NCBI GenBank assembly: GCA_016718875.1
Contig: JADKBL010000033.1
Location: 1-64,000, forward strand
From: Bacteroidota bacterium
GTDB taxonomy: Bacteria; Bacteroidota; Bacteroidia; Bacteroidales; VadinHA17
Direction of reading: 5' to 3'
DNA length: 64,000 bases
The notes beneath the pieces were generated by a model. The model worked only from the letters and a program-made list of their open reading frames with translations. It was not told the DNA's origin and ran no database searches. Positions 17,523-25,844 of the stretch are shown here, piece after piece (position 1 is the stretch's first letter; each line of letters opens with the position of its first letter). Made by a program: the position numbers and the translations under genes.

Positions 17523-17554
17523 TTGCCTATACCATATTATTATACCTAATTTTG
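17523..17554 (+). promoter_or_regulatory. queA promoter
   Basis: TTG (17523-17525), a 21-base spacer, then TAATTTTG (17547-17554) give the full Bacteroidetes promoter. Transcription would start about 30 bases before the queA ATG. An AAAGGAG ribosome-binding site at 17576-17582 sits at a usable distance from that ATG. Confidence 0.65.
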
Positions 17555-17590
17555 TTCCACCATTTTTAACAATGAAAAGGAGAGCTTAGA

Positions 17591-18844
17591 ATGGAAAACA
17601 ACAGTCAAGAAATGACTGAGTCATACGGCAGCCGAAAGTCAAATGGGATTGATATTTCCGATTACAATTACGACCTGCCGGAAGAAAGAATTGCACAGTA
17701 TCCTGTAAAAAACAGAGATATGTCAAAACTCCTGATTTACCGAAACGATACAATAACAGATACTCTGTTCAGAAATATTGATGATCAGATACCTCCAGAC
17801 CATCTTCTGATCTTTAATAATACTAAGGTAGTAAGGGCAAGGCTTAATTTTCAGAAAGATACTGGAGCAGCTATTGAGGTATTCTGTATTGAACCACTTA
17901 ATCCTCCTGATTATGAAAGATCATTCGGTTCTAATGGTCATGTTGTATGGAAATGTATTGTGGGTAATCTGAAAAAGTGGAAAAAAGGAAAATTATTAAA
18001 ACAATTTCAAATCGATGGAAAGATTTGCCAACTCTCGGCAGAAAAGATTAATCAGCTAAATGATGCATGTGAAATATTGTTTTCATGGGATCCTCAGAAC
18101 CTGACATTCGCGAATGTTCTTGAGGCAACAGGTCATATTCCTCTTCCTCCCTACATTAACCGCGAAGACAAGGAGGAGGATTCATACAGGTACCAGACCA
18201 TTTATGCACAGATACGGGGATCAGTTGCAGCACCTACAGCCGGTTTACATTTTACTGAAAAAGTGCTTGAAAAAATTGGAAAAAAGGGAATCAAAACAGC
18301 AGAAGTCACTCTGCATGTAGGAGCCGGGACATTCCAACCGATTAAAACACAGAAGATATCTGAACATGAAATGCATTGTGAACACTTCGTTATCAGAAGG
18401 GATACAATTGAACGGATACTTGAAAGCCTGGGAAAAGTAATTGCAGTCGGAACCACATCTGTCCGCACGTTGGAAAGTCTTTACTGGATTGGAGTTAACA
18501 TGTTAAATGATGAATCAGGTCAAAAAAAGATTACAGTCGGACAATGGGAACCTTATAACTGCGAATCAAATTATTCCGCAGAGATTTCATTAAATGCTAT
18601 AATCAGCTATATGGAAAATACAGGTAAATCAAATATTGAAGCTTCAACATCAATTATGATAGTTCCCGGATATAAATTCAGAATAATTGACGGAATTATA
18701 ACAAACTTTCATCAACCGTGCAGCACTCTGCTTCTACTTGTATCAGCATTAACAGGTGACAGATGGAAAGAGATTTACAAATACGCCCTTGAAAATGATT
18801 TCAGATTTTTAAGTTATGAGGACTCTTCACTATTATTCAGATAA
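17591..18844 (+). CDS. queA: S-adenosylmethionine:tRNA ribosyltransferase-isomerase
   Basis: QueA transfers the ribose of S-adenosylmethionine to preQ1 in tRNA to make epoxyqueuosine. The 417 residues are longer than the ~350 of many QueA proteins because of an N-terminal leader and inserts near residues 95-160. Family stretches are YDLPEERIAQYPVKNRDMSKLL, LLIFNNTKVVRARL, GHIPLPPYI, YQTIYAQIRGSVAAPTAGLHFTE and VTLHVGAGTFQPI, with GTTSVRTLES and IITNFHQPCSTLLLLVSALTG near the end. The start at 17591 is supported by a strong ribosome-binding site and by the promoter. No other queuosine gene is in the window. Confidence 0.93.
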   Translation: MENNSQEMTESYGSRKSNGIDISDYNYDLPEERIAQYPVKNRDMSKLLIYRNDTITDTLFRNIDDQIPPDHLLIFNNTKVVRARLNFQKDTGAAIEVFCIEPLNPPDYERSFGSNGHVVWKCIVGNLKKWKKGKLLKQFQIDGKICQLSAEKINQLNDACEILFSWDPQNLTFANVLEATGHIPLPPYINREDKEEDSYRYQTIYAQIRGSVAAPTAGLHFTEKVLEKIGKKGIKTAEVTLHVGAGTFQPIKTQKISEHEMHCEHFVIRRDTIERILESLGKVIAVGTTSVRTLESLYWIGVNMLNDESGQKKITVGQWEPYNCESNYSAEISLNAIISYMENTGKSNIEASTSIMIVPGYKFRIIDGIITNFHQPCSTLLLLVSALTGDRWKEIYKYALENDFRFLSYEDSSLLFR

Positions 18845-18934
18845 TTACAACTAACTGTTCATTTATAAAGAATAAAAAGATAATCTTTGATAATATATTG
18901 ATTTTTCGTTTATTTGAAATCAAATTTTAAGATC

Positions 18935-19168
18935 ATGAATGAAAGCAGAATAATGCAGCAGATATCAGCGATTTTTTCAGTATTTATGGTTATTTTTTAC
19001 ATTGGAATAGGATACCTTTTTATTTTTTATTTCGATCAGTACTTTATTGATAAAGCTGTAAGAGTAATTATAGGATCAACATTTTTCTTTTATGGTGTGT
19101 ACAGGGCATTCAGGTCCTATGTACAGATAAAGAGCATCTTCTTCTCAAAAGACAAGGACTCTGAATAA
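18935..19168 (+). CDS. Small membrane protein, unknown function (77 aa)
   Basis: Two hydrophobic segments are visible: ISAIFSVFMVIFYIGIGYLF and AVRVIIGSTFFFYGVYRAF, followed by a charged tail (SKDKDSE). The ATG at 18935 is preferred over a TTG at 18914. It lies 93 bases before the PstS-like gene on the same strand and may belong to that locus. I do not recognise a family with certainty; the small size and two-helix form are common among Bacteroidetes hypothetical proteins. Confidence 0.6.
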   Translation: MNESRIMQQISAIFSVFMVIFYIGIGYLFIFYFDQYFIDKAVRVIIGSTFFFYGVYRAFRSYVQIKSIFFSKDKDSE

Positions 19169-19321
19169 CAGGTTTACATATAATTGCATTTCAAATGAAG
19201 GTAATTGGCATGTACTTTGTGAAGTAATCTATATTACTAAACTAGTTTAATATTTAAGATTATGAACAAAGTATTACAAAATCTGAATTTTATTAGTATA
19301 ATTGCGTGCCAAACTAAAAAA

Positions 19322-20293
19322 ATGTCACAGAAATTGCATAAAACCAAAGAGTTTAAAGTCTTGAATCCTTTGATTATTATGTACGTATCCGGTATCCTGA
19401 TCTTATCATCATGCGGAAACGAAGGTCCCAGGGTTCTGGATGAAACCCCAACCAGAGGTACCATTAGGATTACGGTTGATGAATCATTTCAGCCTCTTCT
19501 TGATACAGAAGTATTCACATTTACACATCTTTATACAAGTGCAAATGTAACTGCTCAGTATAAACCTGAATATGATGTGATAGAAGATTATATGAATGAT
19601 TCTGTAAAGGTTGTAGTAAGCAGCAAGAAACTTACTGATTATCAGATTCAGCATCTTCGTGAATCACAAACAATTGCACGCACAACAACATTTGCATATG
19701 ATGCACTTGCTCTGGTTACAAACAAATCAAACCCTGATACTCTTATCAATTACAGTACAATTAAAGATATCTTCCTTGGAAAAATTACTAAATGGAATGA
19801 AATTAATCCGAAATCTAAGCTTGGTGAAATACAGGTGATATTCGACAACACAAAAAGCGGTAATATCAGGTACTTTAAGGAATTATTCGAAGTTAATGAT
19901 AATCTTCCTGGTAATTTCTTCGCAGTTAATAGCAATCCTGAAGTCATCGATTTTGTCAGTAGAAATCCTGATGCCTTAGGAATTGTAAGTGTCAACTGGA
20001 TAAGTGACAAAGATGATTCACTGAGTATGAGCTTTGTAAAGAAAATCAATGTACTTGCAATATCCCAGCCTTATTTTAATGATGGAAGCTATTACAGGCC
20101 ATACCAGGGCTCTATATACGATAAATCATATCCCTTCGTCAGGGAGATCTATCTTATTTCACGTGAGACATTTGCCGGTCTGGGTTCAGGATTTATTAAT
20201 TGGGCGTGTGCAGAGCAGGGACAAAGAATCGTACTTAAATCAGGACTTGTACCTGCAACGATGCCGATAAGGCTGGTCCAGATAAAACATTAA
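19322..20293 (+). CDS. PstS-like phosphate-binding lipoprotein
   Basis: This is a periplasmic substrate-binding protein of the PstS type. The chosen ATG at 19322 gives a lipoprotein signal ending at the lipobox LSSC (VSGILILSSCGNEG); a longer frame from 19262 and a shorter ATG at 19379 are alternatives. The body has GTIRITVDESFQPLLDTEVFTF, VIEDYMNDSVKVVVSSKKLTD, FAYDALALVTNKSNPD, IKDIFLGKITKWNEINP and FDNTKSGNIRYFKELF, all typical of PBP-like phosphate receptors. No PstC, PstA or PstB genes are near. Instead it sits with a TPR protein and the TonB energy module, so it may sense rather than import its ligand; that is inference. Confidence 0.75.
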   Translation: MSQKLHKTKEFKVLNPLIIMYVSGILILSSCGNEGPRVLDETPTRGTIRITVDESFQPLLDTEVFTFTHLYTSANVTAQYKPEYDVIEDYMNDSVKVVVSSKKLTDYQIQHLRESQTIARTTTFAYDALALVTNKSNPDTLINYSTIKDIFLGKITKWNEINPKSKLGEIQVIFDNTKSGNIRYFKELFEVNDNLPGNFFAVNSNPEVIDFVSRNPDALGIVSVNWISDKDDSLSMSFVKKINVLAISQPYFNDGSYYRPYQGSIYDKSYPFVREIYLISRETFAGLGSGFINWACAEQGQRIVLKSGLVPATMPIRLVQIKH

Positions 20294-20409
20294 GTAGTTT
20301 TGAATTTTTAAGGATTTTTTTGGAAATGGATTATAAAAATTAAAAATAAATTGTGAGATTTGAGGTCTGAATCAGGAAAAATTAAATGTTATCAAAATAT
20401 AATTAAGTT

Positions 20410-22653
20410 ATGAAACCTTTAAATGTAAGACCAGTATTAGCGCTGGCAGTGTTATTGACGGTGTTGGTATCAACCACCAGATCACAGGATTTGAATACTG
20501 CAATTCAGCTAACTAAGAGTGAACAGTATGATAAGGCTGAGGAGATGTTCAAACAGTTGATACAGAAAGAACCATCAAACAGTAAAAATTACTTCTATCT
20601 GGGAGAAAATTATCTATTGGATTATTTTTCAGATACTATATCAAACTCACTTACAGTGTCTGCCAACCTGGCAAAAGAAACATATCAGAAAGGTGTGGAT
20701 GCAAATGCCAATGAACCGCTGAACTTTGTAGGTCTCGCAAAAGTATCATTCTATCTGGGTAATGATCAGAAAGCTGCAGAGCACAGAGCAAAGGCAAAGA
20801 GTTTTCTTCTTCCTTATAAAAACATCAAGAAGATTGTTCCTGCTGCAAAAGAATATGCTTTTGTACTGGCTAAAATAGCTGAATCTTATATAAAAGAAGA
20901 TGGTGTGGATACTGCTCTTGCATTACCTCTTATCAGGGAAGCTATCAAAATTGACAATAAAAATGAAGATGTATACCTGATAGCAGGTGACATCTACATT
21001 CTTCTGAATGATGGATCCAAGGCGATTTCATTTTACAATCTTGCACAATCGGCTAATCCTACATCACCGACTGCCAATATGAAAATTGGCAACATTTATG
21101 TTAAAGGACGTGCACTAAATGCAGCTATTCCATATTTTGAACAGGCTGTTGAACTAAATGCCAATTATGCTCCGGCATACCGTGAACTCGGTCAGTTATA
21201 TCTGCTTGCTCAAAGATTTGCACAATCAAAAGAATATTTTGAGAAATATCTGGCACTAACTGCCGGAAACATTCCTGCCAAGGTTAGGTATGTGAATGCA
21301 CTTTTCTATGCAAAAGATTATGAAGGTGTTATAACAAATGTTGAAGACATTTTCAAGGTTGACAAATCGAGGACATACATGAACCGTATTGCAGGTTATT
21401 CAAGCTATGAAAAGACTCCTCCCGATTATGACAAGGCATTGGCATACATGGAAACTCTCTTTGCAACAGTAGCTCCGGAAAGGATTATTACAAAAGACTA
21501 TCATTACATGGCCAGGATTCTGGTTAAGAAAAACATGAATGCTCCGAAAATTGCCGATGAAGCTGCTTCAATCAAAGAACAGGTTGAAAAGGATAAGGCA
21601 AGACTTGCCGCAACAAAAGTAGCAGCAGATAAAGCCAGGTTAAGCGCCAATATTGCAAAAAATACCGCAAAAGCTGATAGTCTGGAAAAGGTAGCGAAAA
21701 AAATGTTTGCGGAGGTTGACAGGGCGTATGTAAACTATGGTAAATTGCTTGAATTAAAACCTAATGACAGATCGCTTCTGGGTGAACTTGCCACTACCTA
21801 TAATTCATTTAAAGATTATAACGGAGTAGCCAAAACTCTTTCCAGGATGCTGGGGCCACTTCCTGAATCAAAGGAAGATTATATGCAGGTAGGAAGAGCA
21901 TATTATAACGGTGAAAGATACCAAAGTGCTGATTCTGTCTTTTCAGTTGTTGCAAAATCAGTTCCTGATTATGTTCCTGCATATCTTTGGATGGCCAGGA
22001 CATATTCAAAACTGGATCCCGACACCAAACTTGGACTTGCTCAACCAAAATTTGAAAAAGTAGTTGAAGTAGCTCAGAAAGATTCTGTAAAGTATGCTTC
22101 TGAACTTGCTGAAGCTCTTGGATTCCTTGGTTACTCTAGTATGACCAAGGAGAATTATACTTTGTCAAAAGCATACTATAACAGGCTTGTAGAATGTGCT
22201 CCAAATAATAAAGATTATCAGATCAGAGGTTATAACGGGTTAGGACTTGTCGAACTCAGACTTGCGGGTTCAGAGAAGACAAATGAGGGCAGACTGCCAT
22301 ACATTGCCAAGTCCTCAGAAGCTTATAATAAGATACTGGCATTGGATCCCAACAACGGATCAGCAAAATCACAGATTGCCTATCTTAAGGAATTTGAGGC
22401 ATCTGTCAAAAAAGGTATAAATCCAAACGAAATAAAAGGTATAATTAAGGATGCTGCAAGCGGTGCTCCTCTCGCATATGCTTCAATCAGAGTAAAGGAC
22501 ACAGCAGCTGAGAATATGACCAATCAGAAAGGTGAGTATAAATTTGAAATACCTGCAGGTTCGGAAGTACTCATTATCAGCGCTAAAGGATATGTAACCC
22601 AGGAAATACCAATTACAAAATCAAGAGTTTACAATGTTTCTTTATCAAAATAA
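20410..22653 (+). CDS. TPR-repeat protein with a C-terminal carboxypeptidase-regulatory-like domain
   Basis: A signal peptide (ALAVLLTVLVSTTRS) precedes many tetratricopeptide repeats over residues ~30-650, for example EQYDKAEEMFKQLIQKEPSN, NAAIPYFEQAVELNANYAPA and FAQSKEYFEKYLALTAG. Residues ~385-430 form a charged helical stretch (EQVEKDKARLAATKVAADKA). The last ~75 residues are a beta-sandwich of the CarboxypepD_reg type (IKGIIKDAASGAPLAYASIRVKD, then YVTQEIPI). The protein is probably periplasmic or bound to the envelope and acts as a scaffold. It lies directly before exbB, but exbB has its own promoter. Confidence 0.8.
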   Translation: MKPLNVRPVLALAVLLTVLVSTTRSQDLNTAIQLTKSEQYDKAEEMFKQLIQKEPSNSKNYFYLGENYLLDYFSDTISNSLTVSANLAKETYQKGVDANANEPLNFVGLAKVSFYLGNDQKAAEHRAKAKSFLLPYKNIKKIVPAAKEYAFVLAKIAESYIKEDGVDTALALPLIREAIKIDNKNEDVYLIAGDIYILLNDGSKAISFYNLAQSANPTSPTANMKIGNIYVKGRALNAAIPYFEQAVELNANYAPAYRELGQLYLLAQRFAQSKEYFEKYLALTAGNIPAKVRYVNALFYAKDYEGVITNVEDIFKVDKSRTYMNRIAGYSSYEKTPPDYDKALAYMETLFATVAPERIITKDYHYMARILVKKNMNAPKIADEAASIKEQVEKDKARLAATKVAADKARLSANIAKNTAKADSLEKVAKKMFAEVDRAYVNYGKLLELKPNDRSLLGELATTYNSFKDYNGVAKTLSRMLGPLPESKEDYMQVGRAYYNGERYQSADSVFSVVAKSVPDYVPAYLWMARTYSKLDPDTKLGLAQPKFEKVVEVAQKDSVKYASELAEALGFLGYSSMTKENYTLSKAYYNRLVECAPNNKDYQIRGYNGLGLVELRLAGSEKTNEGRLPYIAKSSEAYNKILALDPNNGSAKSQIAYLKEFEASVKKGINPNEIKGIIKDAASGAPLAYASIRVKDTAAENMTNQKGEYKFEIPAGSEVLIISAKGYVTQEIPITKSRVYNVSLSK

Positions 22654-22665
22654 TCACTGTTTTTC

Positions 22666-22697
22666 TTGTAAATAAGAAATACGAAAATGTATATTTG
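22666..22697 (+). promoter_or_regulatory. Promoter of the exbB-exbD-exbD-tonB operon
   Basis: TTG (22666-22668), a 21-base spacer and TATATTTG (22690-22697) form a complete Bacteroidetes promoter in the 83-base gap after the TPR gene. It would give a leader of about 33 bases before the exbB ATG. Confidence 0.7.
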
Positions 22698-22736
22698 CAA
22701 AGTTGTTAAATCTTAAACCTAAACAAATCGATAAAA

Positions 22737-23555
22737 ATGAGTAAACAATCAAGTGCGTTCAAAGATGCGTTGCAGAACGTTTTTGCAGCTAGTGCTATTT
22801 TAATAGCGTTTGTGGTATCCTATTTATTGTTCGTCAATGTAATGGGAAGCCCGGTTAATTTCGAAGGAGGTAACCCCAAAGGGCACGCCCTTGAAGGTAA
22901 CTATCTGGGAATTATTTACAAAGGTGGATTCATCGTTCCGGTCCTTATGACTTGTGTTCTTGTACTTATCATCTTTGTTTTTGAAAGGACAATCACTCTT
23001 TCTAGAGCAAAAGGAAAAGGCAGGTTAAATACATTTGTTCGTCAGCTTCAGGGTCTTCTTGCTGAAGACAAGATTGAAGAAGCTATGGAAGCATGTGACA
23101 AACAAAAAGGATCACTTGCAAACGTTATGAAGGCTGGCCTCGCACGTTACCGTGATCTTCAGAAAGACAAAGATCTGGAAAAAGACCAGAAGATCCTGTC
23201 TATTCAGAAATCATTTGAAGAAGCTACAGCACTTGAACTGCCTATGCTTTCAAAGAACATGGTTATCTTCTCAACTCTTGCTTCAATTTCTGTGTTGATC
23301 GGTCTTATCGGAACAGTTCTTGGTATGATCCGTGCATTTGCTGCTCTTGCACAATCAGGTGCTCCTGATGCACTTGCTCTTTCACAGGGTATTTCTGAAG
23401 CTCTTGTAAATACAGCATTCGGTATTACAGGCTCAACACTTTCAATACTTGCATTCAACTATTTCAGCACAACAATCGACGATTACACATTTAAAATTGA
23501 CGAATCCGGATTCAGCCTTACTCAGAATTTCGCTGCATCACTGAAGAATGTTTAG
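22737..23555 (+). CDS. exbB: MotA/TolQ/ExbB proton channel protein
   Basis: ExbB forms the inner-membrane proton channel that powers TonB. The 272 residues hold an N-terminal membrane helix (AILIAFVVSYLLFVNVMG), a second (FIVPVLMTCVLVLIIFVFERTI), a cytoplasmic helical region, and the conserved ExbB/TolQ segment LPMLSKNMVIFSTLASISVLIGLIGTVLGMIRAF, given here in overlapping parts, followed by LSQGISEALVNTAFGI. It heads an operon with two ExbD-type proteins and TonB. The extra N-terminal region is common in Bacteroidetes members. Confidence 0.92.
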   Translation: MSKQSSAFKDALQNVFAASAILIAFVVSYLLFVNVMGSPVNFEGGNPKGHALEGNYLGIIYKGGFIVPVLMTCVLVLIIFVFERTITLSRAKGKGRLNTFVRQLQGLLAEDKIEEAMEACDKQKGSLANVMKAGLARYRDLQKDKDLEKDQKILSIQKSFEEATALELPMLSKNMVIFSTLASISVLIGLIGTVLGMIRAFAALAQSGAPDALALSQGISEALVNTAFGITGSTLSILAFNYFSTTIDDYTFKIDESGFSLTQNFAASLKNV

Positions 23556-23599
23556 TATGAATTTATCTTTTGGATTAAACTATTTAATGGAAAACTGTA

Positions 23600-24238
23600 A
23601 TGCCAAAGATTAAATTACCAACAAAATCGCCCCATATTGACATGACGCCAATGGTTGATACATTTGCTGTTATCTTAACATTTCTTTTGTTAACAGCACA
23701 GATGAGACAAACCGAACCGGCCAATGTTGATATGCCTTTTTCAATATCAGAGAAACCTACTCCTGACTTTAATATGATGACTTTCCTTCTTTCAACTGAC
23801 GGAAAAGTCTTCATGAATTTTGATAACGGAGGTGATACTCTTACAAAATTCAGGCCTAAGATCCTGGTTGAAATAGGTAAACGCTACGGTATTGAATTCA
23901 CAGAGGAACAACAGAGAGAGTTTGAAAAATATCCCTCTTCTATTGGTGTCCCTATGGATAAGATGAAAGAATTCCTTGATGCAAAAAATATGAAGGACAG
24001 AATACCTTTACAAACTGGCATTCCTATTGATTCAGCAGACAACCAGCTGGCAATGTGGATATTATATGCCCGCCAGGTAAACCCGAATATACAAGCATGC
24101 ATCAAGGGTGACTCAAAAACTGCCTTTGAAACTGTTGAAAAGGTACTTGACATACTTCAGGATAAGAATGTCAACAGATTTAACCTAATTACCAGTCTTG
24201 AAGCGGCTAGAATTAACTTAGAGGAAATACAGCAATAA
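23600..24238 (+). CDS. exbD: ExbD/TolR-family protein, copy 1
   Basis: ExbD works with ExbB to couple the proton gradient to TonB. The N-terminus has the family signature HIDMTPMVDTFAVILTFLLLTA, in which the Asp of DTF is the membrane proton-carrying residue. The rest, about 170 residues, is a periplasmic domain ending QDKNVNRFNLITSLEAARINL. At 212 residues it is longer than E. coli ExbD (about 140). It starts 44 bases after exbB and ends one base before the second ExbD start. Confidence 0.9.
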   Translation: MPKIKLPTKSPHIDMTPMVDTFAVILTFLLLTAQMRQTEPANVDMPFSISEKPTPDFNMMTFLLSTDGKVFMNFDNGGDTLTKFRPKILVEIGKRYGIEFTEEQQREFEKYPSSIGVPMDKMKEFLDAKNMKDRIPLQTGIPIDSADNQLAMWILYARQVNPNIQACIKGDSKTAFETVEKVLDILQDKNVNRFNLITSLEAARINLEEIQQ

Positions 24239-24239
24239 T

Positions 24240-24908
24240 ATGGCAGAAGTTATAGTAGAGGAAAAAGGAAAAGGCGGCAAGAAGAAAGCGAAGAAGCACC
24301 CGCCGCGGATGGATATGACTCCTATGGTAGACCTCATGTGTTTGCTGATAACATTCTTTATGCTTACAACAGCTTTTAACAAGTCTAAGGTAATGGAAAT
24401 CATTCTTCCTGAAAAGTTACAGAATGATAAACCACAGGATGCTCCAAGGATTTCTGCCAGTCGTACTCTTAATGTTATATTAGGACCGAATAATAAGCTA
24501 TACTGGTACCCGGGAGCTGTAAAACCTGAAGACTTCAATAATCTGCCTCCTCTTATGGAGACTGATTACAGTGCTGAAGGTGTCAGAAAACTGCTTCTCG
24601 AGCGTAACAAGGCGCTTGCCAAAAAAATTGATGATTTCAATAAAGATGTCATCTCCGGCAAGATCCAGATATCACAGGACTCACTCCGTGGCGCCATAAG
24701 TCAGCTCAAGAAGGTTGATGATACAGGACCTATTGTACTTGTAAAAGCTTATAAAGAAGCTAATTACGGCAATTTTGTGGATATTCTCGATGAGATGAAT
24801 ATCTGTGGAATTGCACGTTATACTTTTATGAAGATAGCATGGTATGAGGTGAAGATGGTGGAAACCGCTGCTGGTATCCAGTCAACTGCAAAACCTGCAA
24901 CCAATTAA
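24240..24908 (+). CDS. ExbD/TolR-family protein, copy 2
   Basis: The second ExbD of the operon, 222 residues. A Lys-rich N-terminal tail (EKGKGGKKKAKKHPP) leads to the membrane helix RMDMTPMVDLMCLLITFFML, again with the key Asp. The periplasmic part has EANYGNFVDILDEMNICGIARY, as seen in ExbD proteins. It follows copy 1 with a one-base gap, so the two are probably translated together. Bacteroidetes TonB operons often have two ExbD paralogues; they may form a heterodimer in the channel. Confidence 0.9.
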   Translation: MAEVIVEEKGKGGKKKAKKHPPRMDMTPMVDLMCLLITFFMLTTAFNKSKVMEIILPEKLQNDKPQDAPRISASRTLNVILGPNNKLYWYPGAVKPEDFNNLPPLMETDYSAEGVRKLLLERNKALAKKIDDFNKDVISGKIQISQDSLRGAISQLKKVDDTGPIVLVKAYKEANYGNFVDILDEMNICGIARYTFMKIAWYEVKMVETAAGIQSTAKPATN

Positions 24909-24926
24909 ACCGTAAACCTTTAGAAA

Positions 24927-25706
24927 ATGGCACAAGAAAATATTAAATCACCTGCCTTCGATGACATAGTCTTCGAATTAAGGAATAAGGAATACGGAGC
25001 ATACACTCTGCGTAAAAGGTATAATCGCAATGTGGCTATATCACTGATGATTGGGACAATCATTCTGGCAACTGCGATAATTACTCCTTACCTTAATGCG
25101 AAAGCTGCTGAAAACAGAGCAAAACGCGCTGAAAGACAGGTTGAAATCAAGATGGAGAATCTGGACCAGCCAAATGAGACGGTTGCTCCTCCTCCTCCCC
25201 CTCCTCCTCCTCCCACTGACGTCGTACAGCAGGCCAAATACGTTCCGCCTGTGGTTGTTGACTCAGTCAAAGAAGAGGATAATGTACAGCTTATGACAGC
25301 TGACGAAGCTCAGATTGAGGTAAAGGACGAAGAAGTAGTTGAAATTGTTGAAGAAGTTAAGGAAGAAGTGCAGGAAGAAGATCCGGAAGCTACACCTTTT
25401 GTGGTTGTGGAAGAAATGCCAATGTTTCCCGGTGGTGATGTAGAACTTCTCAAGTATATCGGCGAACATACCCAGTATCCTGAAATTGCAAAGGAAAATA
25501 ATATTCAGGGAAGGGTAATCGTCAGGTTCTGTGTTACTTCAAAAGGAGGAGTAAGCCAGGTAAGCATCCTTAAAGGTGTTGACCCTGAGCTCGATGCAGA
25601 AGCAATCAGAGTTGTAAACACACTCCCTGCGTTCAAACCAGGAAAACAGGGTGGAAAACCAGTTCCGGTATGGTACATGGTTCCAATTACTTTCACACTT
25701 AAGTAA
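24927..25706 (+). CDS. tonB: TonB energy transducer
   Basis: TonB transmits energy to outer-membrane TonB-dependent receptors. Of 259 residues, 36-55 form the membrane helix (VAISLMIGTIILATAIITPY). A run of nine prolines lies at 88-96, followed by an acidic stretch (EVKDEEVVEIVEEVKEEV). The C-terminal TonB domain from about residue 175 has YPEIAKENNIQGRVIVRF and DPELDAEAIRVVNTLPAFKP, ending in VPITFTLK. It is the last gene of the operon and is followed by a strong terminator. No TonB-dependent receptor is in the window. Confidence 0.94.
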   Translation: MAQENIKSPAFDDIVFELRNKEYGAYTLRKRYNRNVAISLMIGTIILATAIITPYLNAKAAENRAKRAERQVEIKMENLDQPNETVAPPPPPPPPPTDVVQQAKYVPPVVVDSVKEEDNVQLMTADEAQIEVKDEEVVEIVEEVKEEVQEEDPEATPFVVVEEMPMFPGGDVELLKYIGEHTQYPEIAKENNIQGRVIVRFCVTSKGGVSQVSILKGVDPELDAEAIRVVNTLPAFKPGKQGGKPVPVWYMVPITFTLK

Positions 25707-25724
25707 TTCACCTTTGATAATAAT

Positions 25725-25756
25725 AAAGGCCGGTTCGAAAGATCCGGCCTTTTATT
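25725..25756 (+). terminator. Terminator of the tonB operon
   Basis: Perfect 9-base arms AAAGGCCGG (25725-25733) and CCGGCCTTT (25744-25752) with a 10-base loop, then TTATTTT. It lies 18 bases after the tonB stop. Confidence 0.85.
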
Positions 25757-25761
25757 TTCTC

Positions 25762-25840
25762 ATCTGGGGTAATCTGCGAAATCAGCGGGAGAAAAATAAC
25801 AAGCCTTAATTTCCCGCAGATATCGCAGATTTACTCAGAT
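25762..25840. repeat. Long imperfect palindrome between tonB and the aldolase gene
   Basis: Arms of 29 bases (25762-25790 and 25812-25840) match at 24 positions and enclose a 21-base loop. Within each arm a phrase like AATCTGCG or TATCTGCGGGA recurs, so the arms also have an internal direct repeat. It lies just after the stop of the minus-strand aldolase gene and could end that transcript. It looks like a dispersed intergenic (REP-like) element. Confidence 0.65.
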
Positions 25841-25844
25841 TTTA

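Noticed and set aside
17292..17549. Plus-strand open frame across rnpB
   Set aside because: It is antisense to RNase P RNA, whose signatures and pairing are clear.
25088..25270. Glycine-run open frame opposite tonB
   Set aside because: It is the antisense image of the proline-rich stretch of TonB.
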